7,325 bases of DNA from a bacterium (GTDB lineage Bacteria > SZUA-182), in contig QIFF01000316.1 of the NCBI GenBank assembly GCA_003230635.1, positions 1 to 7,325 on the forward strand, read 5' to 3'. The stretch's first letter is position 1, and every line of letters begins with the position of its first letter. Both the position numbers and the translations under genes were made by a program. The notes beneath the pieces were generated by a model that made no database searches, had not been told where the DNA came from, and was given only the letters and a program-made list of their open reading frames with translations. Below, piece after piece: positions 1-6,545 of the stretch.

Positions 1-791
1 CCCCAGAAGGAGGTAGTGTGAATCAAATCCAGCAGTTTAAAGTTGGTAGAACCACCCTTTTCAATGAAGAATAGGATAAAAAGGGAGGTGGATGAACCGA
101 GGATGTATAAAATTATGGAGTTTTGCTCCACTAAAAGGTCATCCGGGGTGATTTTAGTGGAGGCTAAAAGATACCGGTTTTTTGAGGGGAAAAACTTATA
201 AATCAAGTAAGTGACTAAAACAAGGAATGCCATCTCCAGGTAAAAATTCCAGGATATTCCTTGAAATATGAGGCTTAACAACTTCCCGTTGTAGATGTAA
301 TTTGTCCAGAATTCAAACAGCCCTTCCCGGTAATAAATCAGGCCCTCTTCCTTGAACACCAGCTCATTTAAGGCTTCCTTTATACCCAACTCAATAAAGC
401 TGCCGCCAAGTAAAAAAACCAGCAGGAATACGGCCCAGTTCCTGATCCTTTCTGAGAGGCTGCACCTGCCCCAAATCCTGGCCACTCCCAGCCGCAGCAT
501 ATATCCCCAATAAAGCCCCAGTACAATATATAAAAGAAGCAGGTAGAAGTAGGTCTGGTCCAGCAGAGATCCCTGCAGCATGACCAGCACCAACCCGGTG
601 AAAGCGGCTAACCAGGGATCAAATATGACGGCTATGAAAAAGATGCCGATTACTTCGAGAGGGATGCTAATGTTGTAGTGCAGCCTTATCAGGGAAACGC
701 TAAAGCTGAGTAGGGAGGTTAATATCCAGGCAAGAGTCTTATTTTTATCTATTGAAAGAAGAGACCATTTCTGAGAGATTTGGTAACTCAT
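1..791 (-). CDS. Multi-pass membrane protein of unknown function (partial, C-terminus beyond left edge)
   Basis: This reading frame is not closed inside the window. Read from the ATG at 791 it runs 263 codons without a stop to the left edge, so the C-terminus is missing. The start is the first in-frame ATG after an in-frame TAA, which is the mqnE stop itself. A weak GGGA lies about 10 nt upstream. The translation begins MSYQISQKWS and is very hydrophobic. Likely membrane segments are near residues 20-36, 44-73, 79-98, 118-134, 180-200 and 223-243. A polar, tyrosine-rich loop (about 140-170) sits between the fourth and fifth. The first 75 residues have the look of small-molecule transporter S-components or of membrane sensor modules, but I recognise no diagnostic motif. 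A cytoplasmic signalling domain could follow past the edge. It starts 15 nt after mqnE, so co-transcription is likely. A link to quinone metabolism would be only by position. Confidence 0.75.
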   Translation of the reverse strand, partial: MSYQISQKWSLLSIDKNKTLAWILTSLLSFSVSLIRLHYNISIPLEVIGIFFIAVIFDPWLAAFTGLVLVMLQGSLLDQTYFYLLLLYIVLGLYWGYMLRLGVARIWGRCSLSERIRNWAVFLLVFLLGGSFIELGIKEALNELVFKEEGLIYYREGLFEFWTNYIYNGKLLSLIFQGISWNFYLEMAFLVLVTYLIYKFFPSKNRYLLASTKITPDDLLVEQNSIILYILGSSTSLFILFFIEKGGSTNFKLLDLIHTTSFW

Positions 792-806
792 ATATGAATA
801 ATCCCA

Positions 807-1886
807 TTAATCATACATCTTAATGATGCTGAACAAAATATCCCGCTCGGCCGGGATACGTCCTGCATCCCTTATAGTATCTATCATGACTTCCTTTGTT
901 ACTACTTTGGGAGAGCCGCCGCCCGAGGAATGGATAATCCTCCCCTTTTGCTTTAAGCCGTTTAAGTCATCGGCGCCGAAAGAAAGGGCTAATTGTCCGC
1001 CCTGCAGCCCCAGATGCGACCAATAGGCACGAATATGGGTAAAATTATCCAGGAATATCCTGCTGACGGCAATCATCTTCATGTCATCGTAGCCGGTAGT
1101 TTGAGGATAATTCTGGTGCGAGAAGGCAAAGGGCAAAAAATGGGTAAAGCTGTCTGTCTTATCTTGAACTTCCCTTATAGCTTGCAGGTGTTCGATTCTC
1201 TCCTGATATGTCTCGCCGGCGCCATAAAGCATGCTGGCGTTGGAATACACACCGTGATTGTGGGCCGCCTCCATAATCTCCAGCCAGCGCTCCCCGCTTA
1301 TCTTCTCAACGCATCCCAATTGGCCCCTGATGCGGGGGCTGAAGATTTCGGCCCCGCCCCCAGTGATTGCCGAGAGTCCAACCGGCTTCAACAACTCAAA
1401 TATCTCATCAAGTGATTTATTTTCCTGCCTGGAAAAGTGATCTATTTCTATCGGGGAAAAGGCCAGTATCTTGACCTCGGGAACCCGCTTTTTGATCCTC
1501 AGCAGGGCCTCGCTGAAAAAATCAAGCCCCAGGTCGGGATGAATCCCCCCCAGTATCAATATCTCGGGTACATCATTCTTTTTGGATTCCTCGGCCAAGT
1601 CCTCCATCTCTTTCAGGCTCAGGGTAAAGGCGTCCTTATCCGCCTGCTTTCTTCTAAAGATACAATATTTACAATCGTTTATACAAATATTACTGTAGCA
1701 GATATGATAATTGCCCACAAAGGTGACAACTTCTCCGGCCCTCTGCCGGCGTAGCCTGTCCGCCAGGTATCCCAGGCCCAGGATGTCCTTGGATTCAAAC
1801 AGCTTCAGGGCCTCATCCTCGGATACCCTCTCTCCGGCCTCTATCTTGGTTTCCAATCGCTCAAGGAAGCTATCGGTGAATTTCAT
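807..1886 (-). CDS. mqnE: Aminodeoxyfutalosine synthase (MqnE), radical SAM
   Basis: MqnE is a cytoplasmic radical SAM enzyme. It joins the 5'-deoxyadenosyl radical to 3-[(1-carboxyvinyl)oxy]benzoate, giving 6-amino-6-deoxyfutalosine, the second step of the futalosine route to menaquinone. The 359-residue product has the radical SAM cluster motif CX3CX2C at C68, C72 and C75, following the typical NYHICYSN stretch. A glycine-rich GGGAEIFSPRIR segment lies at 176-187, then SGERWLEIM (197-205) and SNASMLYG (215-222). FLPFAFSHQNY is at 250-260 and GADDLNG at 304-310. The C-terminal AGRIPAERDILF (341-352) is also typical. The AEIF version of the glycine-rich motif and the GADDLNG block favour MqnE over the related MqnC and CofH, though the order of these paralogues is best confirmed by a family search. 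The start has a good GAGGAG ribosome site. The gene follows the decarboxylase gene by 15 nt. The other early-pathway genes (mqnA, mqnC, mqnD) are not in this window. Confidence 0.92.
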   Translation of the reverse strand: MKFTDSFLERLETKIEAGERVSEDEALKLFESKDILGLGYLADRLRRQRAGEVVTFVGNYHICYSNICINDCKYCIFRRKQADKDAFTLSLKEMEDLAEESKKNDVPEILILGGIHPDLGLDFFSEALLRIKKRVPEVKILAFSPIEIDHFSRQENKSLDEIFELLKPVGLSAITGGGAEIFSPRIRGQLGCVEKISGERWLEIMEAAHNHGVYSNASMLYGAGETYQERIEHLQAIREVQDKTDSFTHFLPFAFSHQNYPQTTGYDDMKMIAVSRIFLDNFTHIRAYWSHLGLQGGQLALSFGADDLNGLKQKGRIIHSSGGGSPKVVTKEVMIDTIRDAGRIPAERDILFSIIKMYD

Positions 1887-1894
1887 TCTAATTT

Positions 1895-1900
1895 CTCCTC
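1895..1900 (-). promoter_or_regulatory. Ribosome binding site of mqnE
   Basis: On the coding strand GAGGAG lies 8 nt before the ATG at 1886, in the 15-nt gap after the decarboxylase stop codon. It is the strongest Shine-Dalgarno sequence in the window and fixes the mqnE start. Confidence 0.8.
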
Positions 1901-1901
1901 A

Positions 1902-3719
1902 CTATTCTATATTCAAGTCCTGCCAAACCGAATCTATTTTGGTTACAGTTTTCTCATCCATACAGAGCTCTTCGGGCCAGTCCCGGAGGTACCCCTCTTC
2001 CTTACATTTTTTGGTCACGTCAATGGCAATTTTGTGTCCGTCATAAAATATCAAGTCGTTATTCGGATTCACATTATTAAACATTTTCCAGGCAGCATAT
2101 GAAAGGTCATTTATATTTCCCCCGCTGTCAAGCACCAGGATTATGTCAATGCAAGATGAGTGGTCGTTCTTCCAGATAGCCTCGGCCACCTCCCTGGCCT
2201 GGAAAGGCCGGGACTTATTAATAGAAACCAGCAGCAGCTTCAGCCTGGTATCCGGAAAGGGGATACAGGTATCGGCGATAGCGGGGATGCCCTTGATCAA
2301 TGAGTCGACAGGAGGGAGTTGCCGACACCCGGCGTTTTGTGTCCGCGGCTTGAACTCGCCGGGCAAACGCTTGGTGATGTCCAACCCCAGCTTTGAGCCG
2401 TAAAGCGCCTGGGGCGCCGAATGATCCAGCACGTCCAGAACGCCCTCGGTCAAGAAAAGGTCGTGCTCAAGATCAAGATTATCCAACAGATACCGGACAA
2501 CCTGTTTATGCTCACGAATATCCACATCCTCATCGGTGATTAACAGCATCTTGGAAAAGCTCATCTGGCCTGTTCCCCAGAGGGCGCTCATCAATTTCCG
2601 GGCCTGGTAGGGATACCTCTTTTTAATCGAAAGAATTGTACAGTTATGAAAGGTGCCCTCCTGGGGCAAATCCAAAGCCACGATCTCGGGATGCTGCGTC
2701 CTCAACAGGGGCAGGAATATGCTAGAGGTGGCCTCGGCCATAAAGCAATCCTCCATGGGCGGCCTGCCCACGATGGTGGTGAAATAGACCGGCTTTTTAC
2801 GGTGGGTTATGGCGGTCAGGTGAAATACGGGGTATGGGGCTTTCTCGGAATAGTAGCCCGTATGATCCCCAAAGGGGCCTTCAATACGGGATTCCTCTAA
2901 ATCAACATATCCCTCCAGCACATATTCCGCCGTGGCGGGAACCTCCAAATCAATGGTCTTGCACTTCACCAGTTCAACATTCTTTTTTCTGATAAACCCG
3001 GCCAAGAGAAGCTCGTCCACCCCCTGGGGCATGGGCGCAGTAGCGGCGAAGGTAACCACCGGATCGCTGCCTATGGCCACCGCCACCGGCATTCTCTTCC
3101 CCGCTTCCTTATATTCATGATAGTTGGCGGCCCCATCTTTGTGGATATGCCAGTGCATCCCGGTGGTTTTTTTGTCATAAACCTGTATGCGGTACATCCC
3201 CACATTGCGTTTGCCGGTTTTAAGGCTCCTGGTAAAGACACAGGGGAAGGTGATAAACCTCCCCCCGTCCCTGGGCCAGCATTGCAATACGGGGATTTTA
3301 TACAGGTCTATCTTGTCTCCGGTAAGAACAACTTCCTGGCAGGCTGGGGCAGTCTTGATTATTTTGGGAGGAAATTTGGTAAACTCAAACAACCTCACCA
3401 ACAGTGATAACTTATCCCGCAGGCTACGGGGCGGGGAAAGCTCAATTAAGCCTTGTATCCGGGCGGCAATCTCTCCCAGCTCCTCCACCCCCAGTGCCAG
3501 GCACATCCGCTTTAAGCTGCCGTAAGCGTTTATAAGCACGGGAGCATCATACCCCTCAACATTTTCAAACAACAATGCCTTGCCTTCCATTTTTATAAAC
3601 CGGTCGGCAATCTCGGTAATCTCTAAAACCGGGGAGACGGGGTGCTTGATTCGCAGGAGTTCACCCTCCTGCTCCAACTGATGGATAAACTCCTGCAGAC
3701 AATTATAGCTGGTTCTCAT
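1902..3719 (-). CDS. UbiD-family prenyl-FMN decarboxylase, probable menaquinone decarboxylase (MqnL role)
   Basis: The 605-residue product belongs to the UbiD family, which decarboxylates aromatic or unsaturated acids with prenylated FMN. In futalosine-pathway organisms a UbiD homologue (MqnL) is assigned to removing the carboxyl group of the prenylated 1,4-dihydroxy-6-naphthoate. Visible family motifs are RNVGMYR (171-177), whose N172 and R177 match the metal and flavin ligands of characterised members; the H-rich TGMHWHIHKDGA (186-197); and PATAEYVLEG (261-270) with metal ligand E265. The catalytic signature EGPFGDHTGYY is at 280-290, with E280 and D285 at the places of the catalytic acid pair. 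MEDCFMAEAT follows at 322-331. Length is full for the long UbiD subgroup. It lies 54 nt after the FAD/Fe-S gene and 15 nt before mqnE. Its ribosome site is weak (GGA about 13 nt upstream). No UbiX-type prenyltransferase gene for the cofactor is present here. The substrate is inferred from context. Confidence 0.9.
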   Translation of the reverse strand: MRTSYNCLQEFIHQLEQEGELLRIKHPVSPVLEITEIADRFIKMEGKALLFENVEGYDAPVLINAYGSLKRMCLALGVEELGEIAARIQGLIELSPPRSLRDKLSLLVRLFEFTKFPPKIIKTAPACQEVVLTGDKIDLYKIPVLQCWPRDGGRFITFPCVFTRSLKTGKRNVGMYRIQVYDKKTTGMHWHIHKDGAANYHEYKEAGKRMPVAVAIGSDPVVTFAATAPMPQGVDELLLAGFIRKKNVELVKCKTIDLEVPATAEYVLEGYVDLEESRIEGPFGDHTGYYSEKAPYPVFHLTAITHRKKPVYFTTIVGRPPMEDCFMAEATSSIFLPLLRTQHPEIVALDLPQEGTFHNCTILSIKKRYPYQARKLMSALWGTGQMSFSKMLLITDEDVDIREHKQVVRYLLDNLDLEHDLFLTEGVLDVLDHSAPQALYGSKLGLDITKRLPGEFKPRTQNAGCRQLPPVDSLIKGIPAIADTCIPFPDTRLKLLLVSINKSRPFQAREVAEAIWKNDHSSCIDIILVLDSGGNINDLSYAAWKMFNNVNPNNDLIFYDGHKIAIDVTKKCKEEGYLRDWPEELCMDEKTVTKIDSVWQDLNIE

Positions 3720-3773
3720 ATTATTCGTGTCCGTTCAAGTAAAAAGGGTTTTAGGGAAAGCGGATTCAAAAGA

Positions 3774-5597
3774 TCACAGGAGGCTGCTATCCAGGACAAC
3801 ATCCGGTTCTTCTATCATATCCTGGAATTGCTGAGAGGTCAACTCTATTGGTTTCAACAGCTCGGGTGTCACCGGCGGCAAGCCCTGGGGACAGGATATT
3901 TTACAGCCCTCGCATTCGCTGCAAGGCTGGAATTTGTTGATAACCTGCTCCAGGCTGAGCCTCCCTTGCATGACCAGGCGCAACAGATACCACCTGCCCC
4001 GCTGGCTCTGTGACTCCCAGCCGCGGCATGATGGACAGTTCCTAAGGCAAAAACCGCACTGGTCGCAGCTATAGGCCTGCCAGGATACAGCACCCAGCTC
4101 ATCGGCCTGACTAGGCCCGACACTGGCCGGGGGGGGCAGTCGGTTTGCCAGGAAGCGGGTGAGGGGTTCAAACGCCCAGGCCAGCCTCATGAATAGATCA
4201 AGCCGGTCTTTGGCAATCACCTTGCCTGGGTTCAGAATATTTTGGGGGTCAATAATCTTTTTTTCCCTGACCAACCGGGCCAAGCGGGAGGAGCCAATAA
4301 TTCTCGCCGCCTGCCCCTTGAAATAAATGCCGGTGGCACAGGGTCTTCCCCCTGTCTCCCCTGCAAGCTTCATGAAGTTTAAGGATTGACTATAGACTAA
4401 ATTATAGCTGAGTTTGCGCTCATCGTGGGAAATAAAACCCAGTAAGACGGCTTTGGCGGTTTTACTTTTCCCCTGCAGGATTACCCCCTCGATGGCCAGG
4501 GGCTGGTTGATCCGGTCACTGTTTTCAAGGGCTGTTTTCAGGGATTTCAGCGGGACGGCCACCTTAGTGGAGATCAGGGAGGGGGCTAGTTTTTTTATCT
4601 TCAGCAGGTCAAAGCGCTCCCCCCAGAGCCTATCCGATAATTCTTGCTCTAGTACCTGTCCCCGCTGGGAACGGATCAATTGCTGGAGTGAAGCTTTAAT
4701 GTCTGATTTTGCTCTGGGAAAAACAAATGTGGCCAGGTAAACGCCGCTAATGACTGACGACTGACGACTGACGACTGACAACTGCTCTTGCCGGCGCAGT
4801 TTGTCCCTCAAGTTTGCCATCCCGGGGGTGACGAAGCTCAGCGACCACAGCTTGAGCCTATGTTCAACAACACTCTCAAGGGTGCCGGCCAGTTGGCCTG
4901 CGCTCTTAAACGAGGCAGTCAGCACCTCCAACGTCTTGGCCGACATGACCTTGAGAGTAACCTCGCTGATAAAACCGGTGATCCCCTCGGCGTCCCTGAC
5001 CAGGTCTAGCTTATCAGCGGCATAGGTGACAATTTTACCGTCCGGCTGCACAATCCTGGCACAAACAACATTCTCAGCGAACCAACCGTATGCGTAGCTG
5101 CCGAACCCACTCCCTCCCTGGGCCAGCCATCCGGCGACCGTGGAGGAAGGGGCACTGCCGGGATAGAGCCTCAGCGCCAAACCCCTGGGCGCTAATTCTC
5201 TCTCCATATCCAGCCAGACTACCCCCGGCTGGGTGGTGGCGGTTAACCTTTCGGGGTCAATAGCCAGAACCTTATTCATGCGGGAGAAATCGACCACCAG
5301 CCCGCCGTATCTGGGAATCGCCCCGCCATAGCCTGAAGTGCCCCTGCCCCTGGGGGTAAGGGGGATTTTATGCTGATTGGCCAGCCGCAGTAAGAAGACC
5401 AGCTCCCCTTCATCCCGGGGCTGCACCACCCCCTCGGCCAAGCGCCGGCTTATCAGGGGTCTAATCAGGGCCGGGGGAGAGGCAAGATCGTGGCTGTATA
5501 ACAAGCATTCTATCTTGTCAAAACTAACTCTCTCCCGAAATTTTGCCTGGAGGGTACGCTTTACTTGAGCAGATATAGTTTGGAAGGGAACACCCAT
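3774..5597 (-). CDS. FAD-linked oxidoreductase fused to a two-[4Fe-4S] ferredoxin domain (GlcD-GlcF-like)
   Basis: The 607-residue protein fuses two parts. Residues about 55-215 form a PCMH-type FAD-binding domain: PRGRGTSGYGGAIP (82-95) matches the flavin pyrophosphate loop of glycolate and D-lactate dehydrogenases, with PGSAPSSTVAGWLAQGGSG at 146-164. Residues about 225-460 form the FAD-oxidase C domain and end in the typical IDPQNILNPGKV (449-460). Residues about 505-575 resemble the GlcF N-terminus. They have two complete cluster motifs of the CX2CX2CX3CP type: C511, C514, C517, C521 and C559, C562, C565, C569. The Cys-rich CCG domains that usually follow in GlcF are absent. Residues 272-284 (QLSVVSRQSSVIS) are encoded by a heptanucleotide repeat array. 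The substrate is unknown; a hydroxy acid dehydrogenase passing electrons to quinone, or a role in menaquinone synthesis, are both possible. The ATG is bounded by an in-frame TAA three codons upstream and has no clear Shine-Dalgarno sequence. Confidence 0.88.
   Translation of the reverse strand: MGVPFQTISAQVKRTLQAKFRERVSFDKIECLLYSHDLASPPALIRPLISRRLAEGVVQPRDEGELVFLLRLANQHKIPLTPRGRGTSGYGGAIPRYGGLVVDFSRMNKVLAIDPERLTATTQPGVVWLDMERELAPRGLALRLYPGSAPSSTVAGWLAQGGSGFGSYAYGWFAENVVCARIVQPDGKIVTYAADKLDLVRDAEGITGFISEVTLKVMSAKTLEVLTASFKSAGQLAGTLESVVEHRLKLWSLSFVTPGMANLRDKLRRQEQLSVVSRQSSVISGVYLATFVFPRAKSDIKASLQQLIRSQRGQVLEQELSDRLWGERFDLLKIKKLAPSLISTKVAVPLKSLKTALENSDRINQPLAIEGVILQGKSKTAKAVLLGFISHDERKLSYNLVYSQSLNFMKLAGETGGRPCATGIYFKGQAARIIGSSRLARLVREKKIIDPQNILNPGKVIAKDRLDLFMRLAWAFEPLTRFLANRLPPPASVGPSQADELGAVSWQAYSCDQCGFCLRNCPSCRGWESQSQRGRWYLLRLVMQGRLSLEQVINKFQPCSECEGCKISCPQGLPPVTPELLKPIELTSQQFQDMIEEPDVVLDSSLL
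4751..4785 (-). repeat. Heptanucleotide tandem array inside the FAD/Fe-S gene
   Basis: Five 7-nt units lie end to end. On the coding strand the three central units are TCAGTCG, followed by TCAGTCA, with a degenerate unit at the upstream edge. The array is translated in frame as roughly QLSVVSRQSSVIS (residues 272-284 of the FAD/Fe-S protein). The same unit makes up the arms of the intergenic element at 5633-5792. It sits just before a predicted beta strand (GVYLATFVF) of the FAD-oxidase C domain, so it probably lengthens a surface loop. Confidence 0.9.
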
Positions 5598-5606
5598 TAT
5601 TATTTC

Positions 5607-5630
5607 TTAACCGCAGAGGACGCAGGGAGA
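5607..5630. repeat. CCGCAGAGGACGCAG-type intergenic repeat fragment
   Basis: The stretch holds CGCAG twice, 9 nt apart, within AACCGCAGAGGACGCAGGG. From memory this resembles a short, purine-rich, often tandem intergenic repeat seen in many environmental bacterial genomes. Only one copy is present in this window, so its repeat nature cannot be shown here. It lies between the FAD gene start and the heptanucleotide arm. Confidence 0.45.
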
Positions 5631-5632
5631 AA

Positions 5633-5660
5633 TTAGTCGTCAGTCGTCAGTCATCAGTCA
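5633..5660 (+). repeat. Heptanucleotide array, left arm of composite element
   Basis: Four 7-nt units: TTAGTCG, TCAGTCG, TCAGTCA, TCAGTCA. The array is inverted relative to the right arm at 5772-5792, so together they form the outer stem of a nested inverted repeat. Confidence 0.9.
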
Positions 5661-5670
5661 TTTCTGTTTC

Positions 5671-5758
5671 TGTCATTGCGAGCGCAGCGAAGCAATCTAT
5701 TTTTGTGACCGGGCACTGCCCGGGATTGCTTCGTCGGCTACGCCTCCTCGCAATGACA
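5671..5758. repeat. Interspersed palindromic repeat (TGTCATTGCGAG family) with inner hairpin
   Basis: TGTCATTGCGAG (5671-5682) is exactly complementary in reverse to 5747-5758, and CGAAGCAATC (5688-5697) to 5724-5733. In the loop, CCGGGC (5709-5714) pairs with GCCCGG (5718-5723) across ACT. The whole is a long imperfect hairpin with an asymmetric bulge on the right arm. From memory, sequences with the TGTCATTGCGAGCG...GAAGCAATC pattern are dispersed in many environmental bacterial genomes and behave like small non-coding MITE- or REP-like elements. No transposase is present here. No run of U follows the inner hairpin on either strand, so it does not look like a standard terminator. Confidence 0.85.
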
Positions 5759-5771
5759 TTCCTTCAGCCTT

Positions 5772-5792
5772 TGACTGATGACTGATGACTGA
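5772..5792 (-). repeat. Heptanucleotide array, right arm of composite element
   Basis: Three perfect units of TGACTGA, which is TCAGTCA on the minus strand. The array ends 4 nt before the menG stop codon. It is complementary to the last units of the left arm at 5647-5660. Confidence 0.9.
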
Positions 5793-5796
5793 CCAT

Positions 5797-6543
5797 TCAG
5801 ACAGGTTTGGTCCCAATATGCACAGCCACGATACCGGCACTTAAATTGTAATACTCTACCTTGCGGAAACCCATTTCCTGCAAAATTCCTTTGAACTTTT
5901 CCTGGGTTGGAAACAACCTGATGGACTTGGGCAAATAAAAGTAACCCCTGGCAATATCATTGGCAATATATTTTCCCAGGCGGGGCATTATGACCAGGGA
6001 GTAAAAATCATAAAACTTGCGCACAAGATATGCGGTGGGATGGGAAAATTCAAGGCAGACAAAGCGGCCCCCGGGTTTTAAGACCCTCAAAACTTCACTT
6101 AGAGCGCTGTCCAGATGGACTACGTTTCTAATCCCAAACCCTACAGTTACCGCATTAAACTCCTCATCCGGCAATTCCAATGTCTCAACATTTCCGAAAA
6201 ATAAATCAATATTCTTGAGCTTGGCCTTTTTGATCTTTTGCTCACCCAGGGCCAGCATCTCCCGGGAAAAATCAACCCCGGCTACGTAACCGGAGTGCCC
6301 TACCATTTTCGCCAACAGGATGGCGAAGTCCGCCGTGCCGACGCAAATATCCAAGGCCCTGTGCCCCGCTTCCAAGCCGGTCTTGGCCGCGGCAAACCTT
6401 CTCCAGAAATGATGAAGGCCTGCGCTCAAAAGCGAATTCATGAAATCATAATGCTTGGCAACAGCATTGAACATAGATTGAACATACTCTCTTTTGCCTT
6501 CACCGCTGCTGAAAAGTTCTTTGACAATCACATGGTCATCCAT
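5797..6543 (-). CDS. menG: Demethylmenaquinone methyltransferase (MenG/UbiE)
   Basis: This SAM-dependent class I methyltransferase adds the C2 methyl group to demethylmenaquinol, the last common step of menaquinone synthesis, near the inner face of the membrane. The 248-residue product is full length. Family features in order are VQSMFNAVAKHYDFMNSLLS (21-40), SAM motif I LDICVGTADFA (64-74), GVDFSREML (89-97), the UbiE signature VTVGFGIRNV (132-141), and VLKPGGRFVCLEFSHP (154-169). YFYLPKSIRLFPTQEKF (201-217) and GIVAVHIGTKP (237-247) close the protein. The usual second Gly-rich position reads GTADFA rather than GTGDxA, a mild change. The start at 6543 lies 2 nt after the stop of the HemN-like gene, with GGGAG 9 nt upstream, indicating translational coupling. 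Downstream, the stop codon lies 4 nt from the repeat element. Without menB/menD-type genes nearby and with mqnE present, it serves a futalosine-derived quinone. Confidence 0.95.
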   Translation of the reverse strand: MDDHVIVKELFSSGEGKREYVQSMFNAVAKHYDFMNSLLSAGLHHFWRRFAAAKTGLEAGHRALDICVGTADFAILLAKMVGHSGYVAGVDFSREMLALGEQKIKKAKLKNIDLFFGNVETLELPDEEFNAVTVGFGIRNVVHLDSALSEVLRVLKPGGRFVCLEFSHPTAYLVRKFYDFYSLVIMPRLGKYIANDIARGYFYLPKSIRLFPTQEKFKGILQEMGFRKVEYYNLSAGIVAVHIGTKPV

Positions 6544-6545
6544 AG

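Noticed and set aside
807..1886. MqnC or CofH (F420 pathway) instead of MqnE
   Set aside because: The GGGAEIF, SGERWLEI, GADDLNG and C-terminal AGRIPAERD blocks fit MqnE better, and the neighbours are menaquinone genes.
3720..3773. Internal promoter before the decarboxylase gene
   Set aside because: TTGAAT and TTGAAC hexamers occur on the coding strand, but no -10 element is found at suitable spacing.
3869..4171. A 100-codon minus-strand frame overlapping the Fe-S end of the FAD gene
   Set aside because: It is an alternative frame of a region whose main frame encodes two intact cysteine cluster motifs.
5709..5723. GC hairpin as an intrinsic terminator of menG
   Set aside because: No U-run follows the stem on either strand, and the hairpin is the loop of a dispersed palindrome.
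5633..5792. CRISPR array
   Set aside because: The 7-nt units are directly tandem without spacers and are inverted between the arms.
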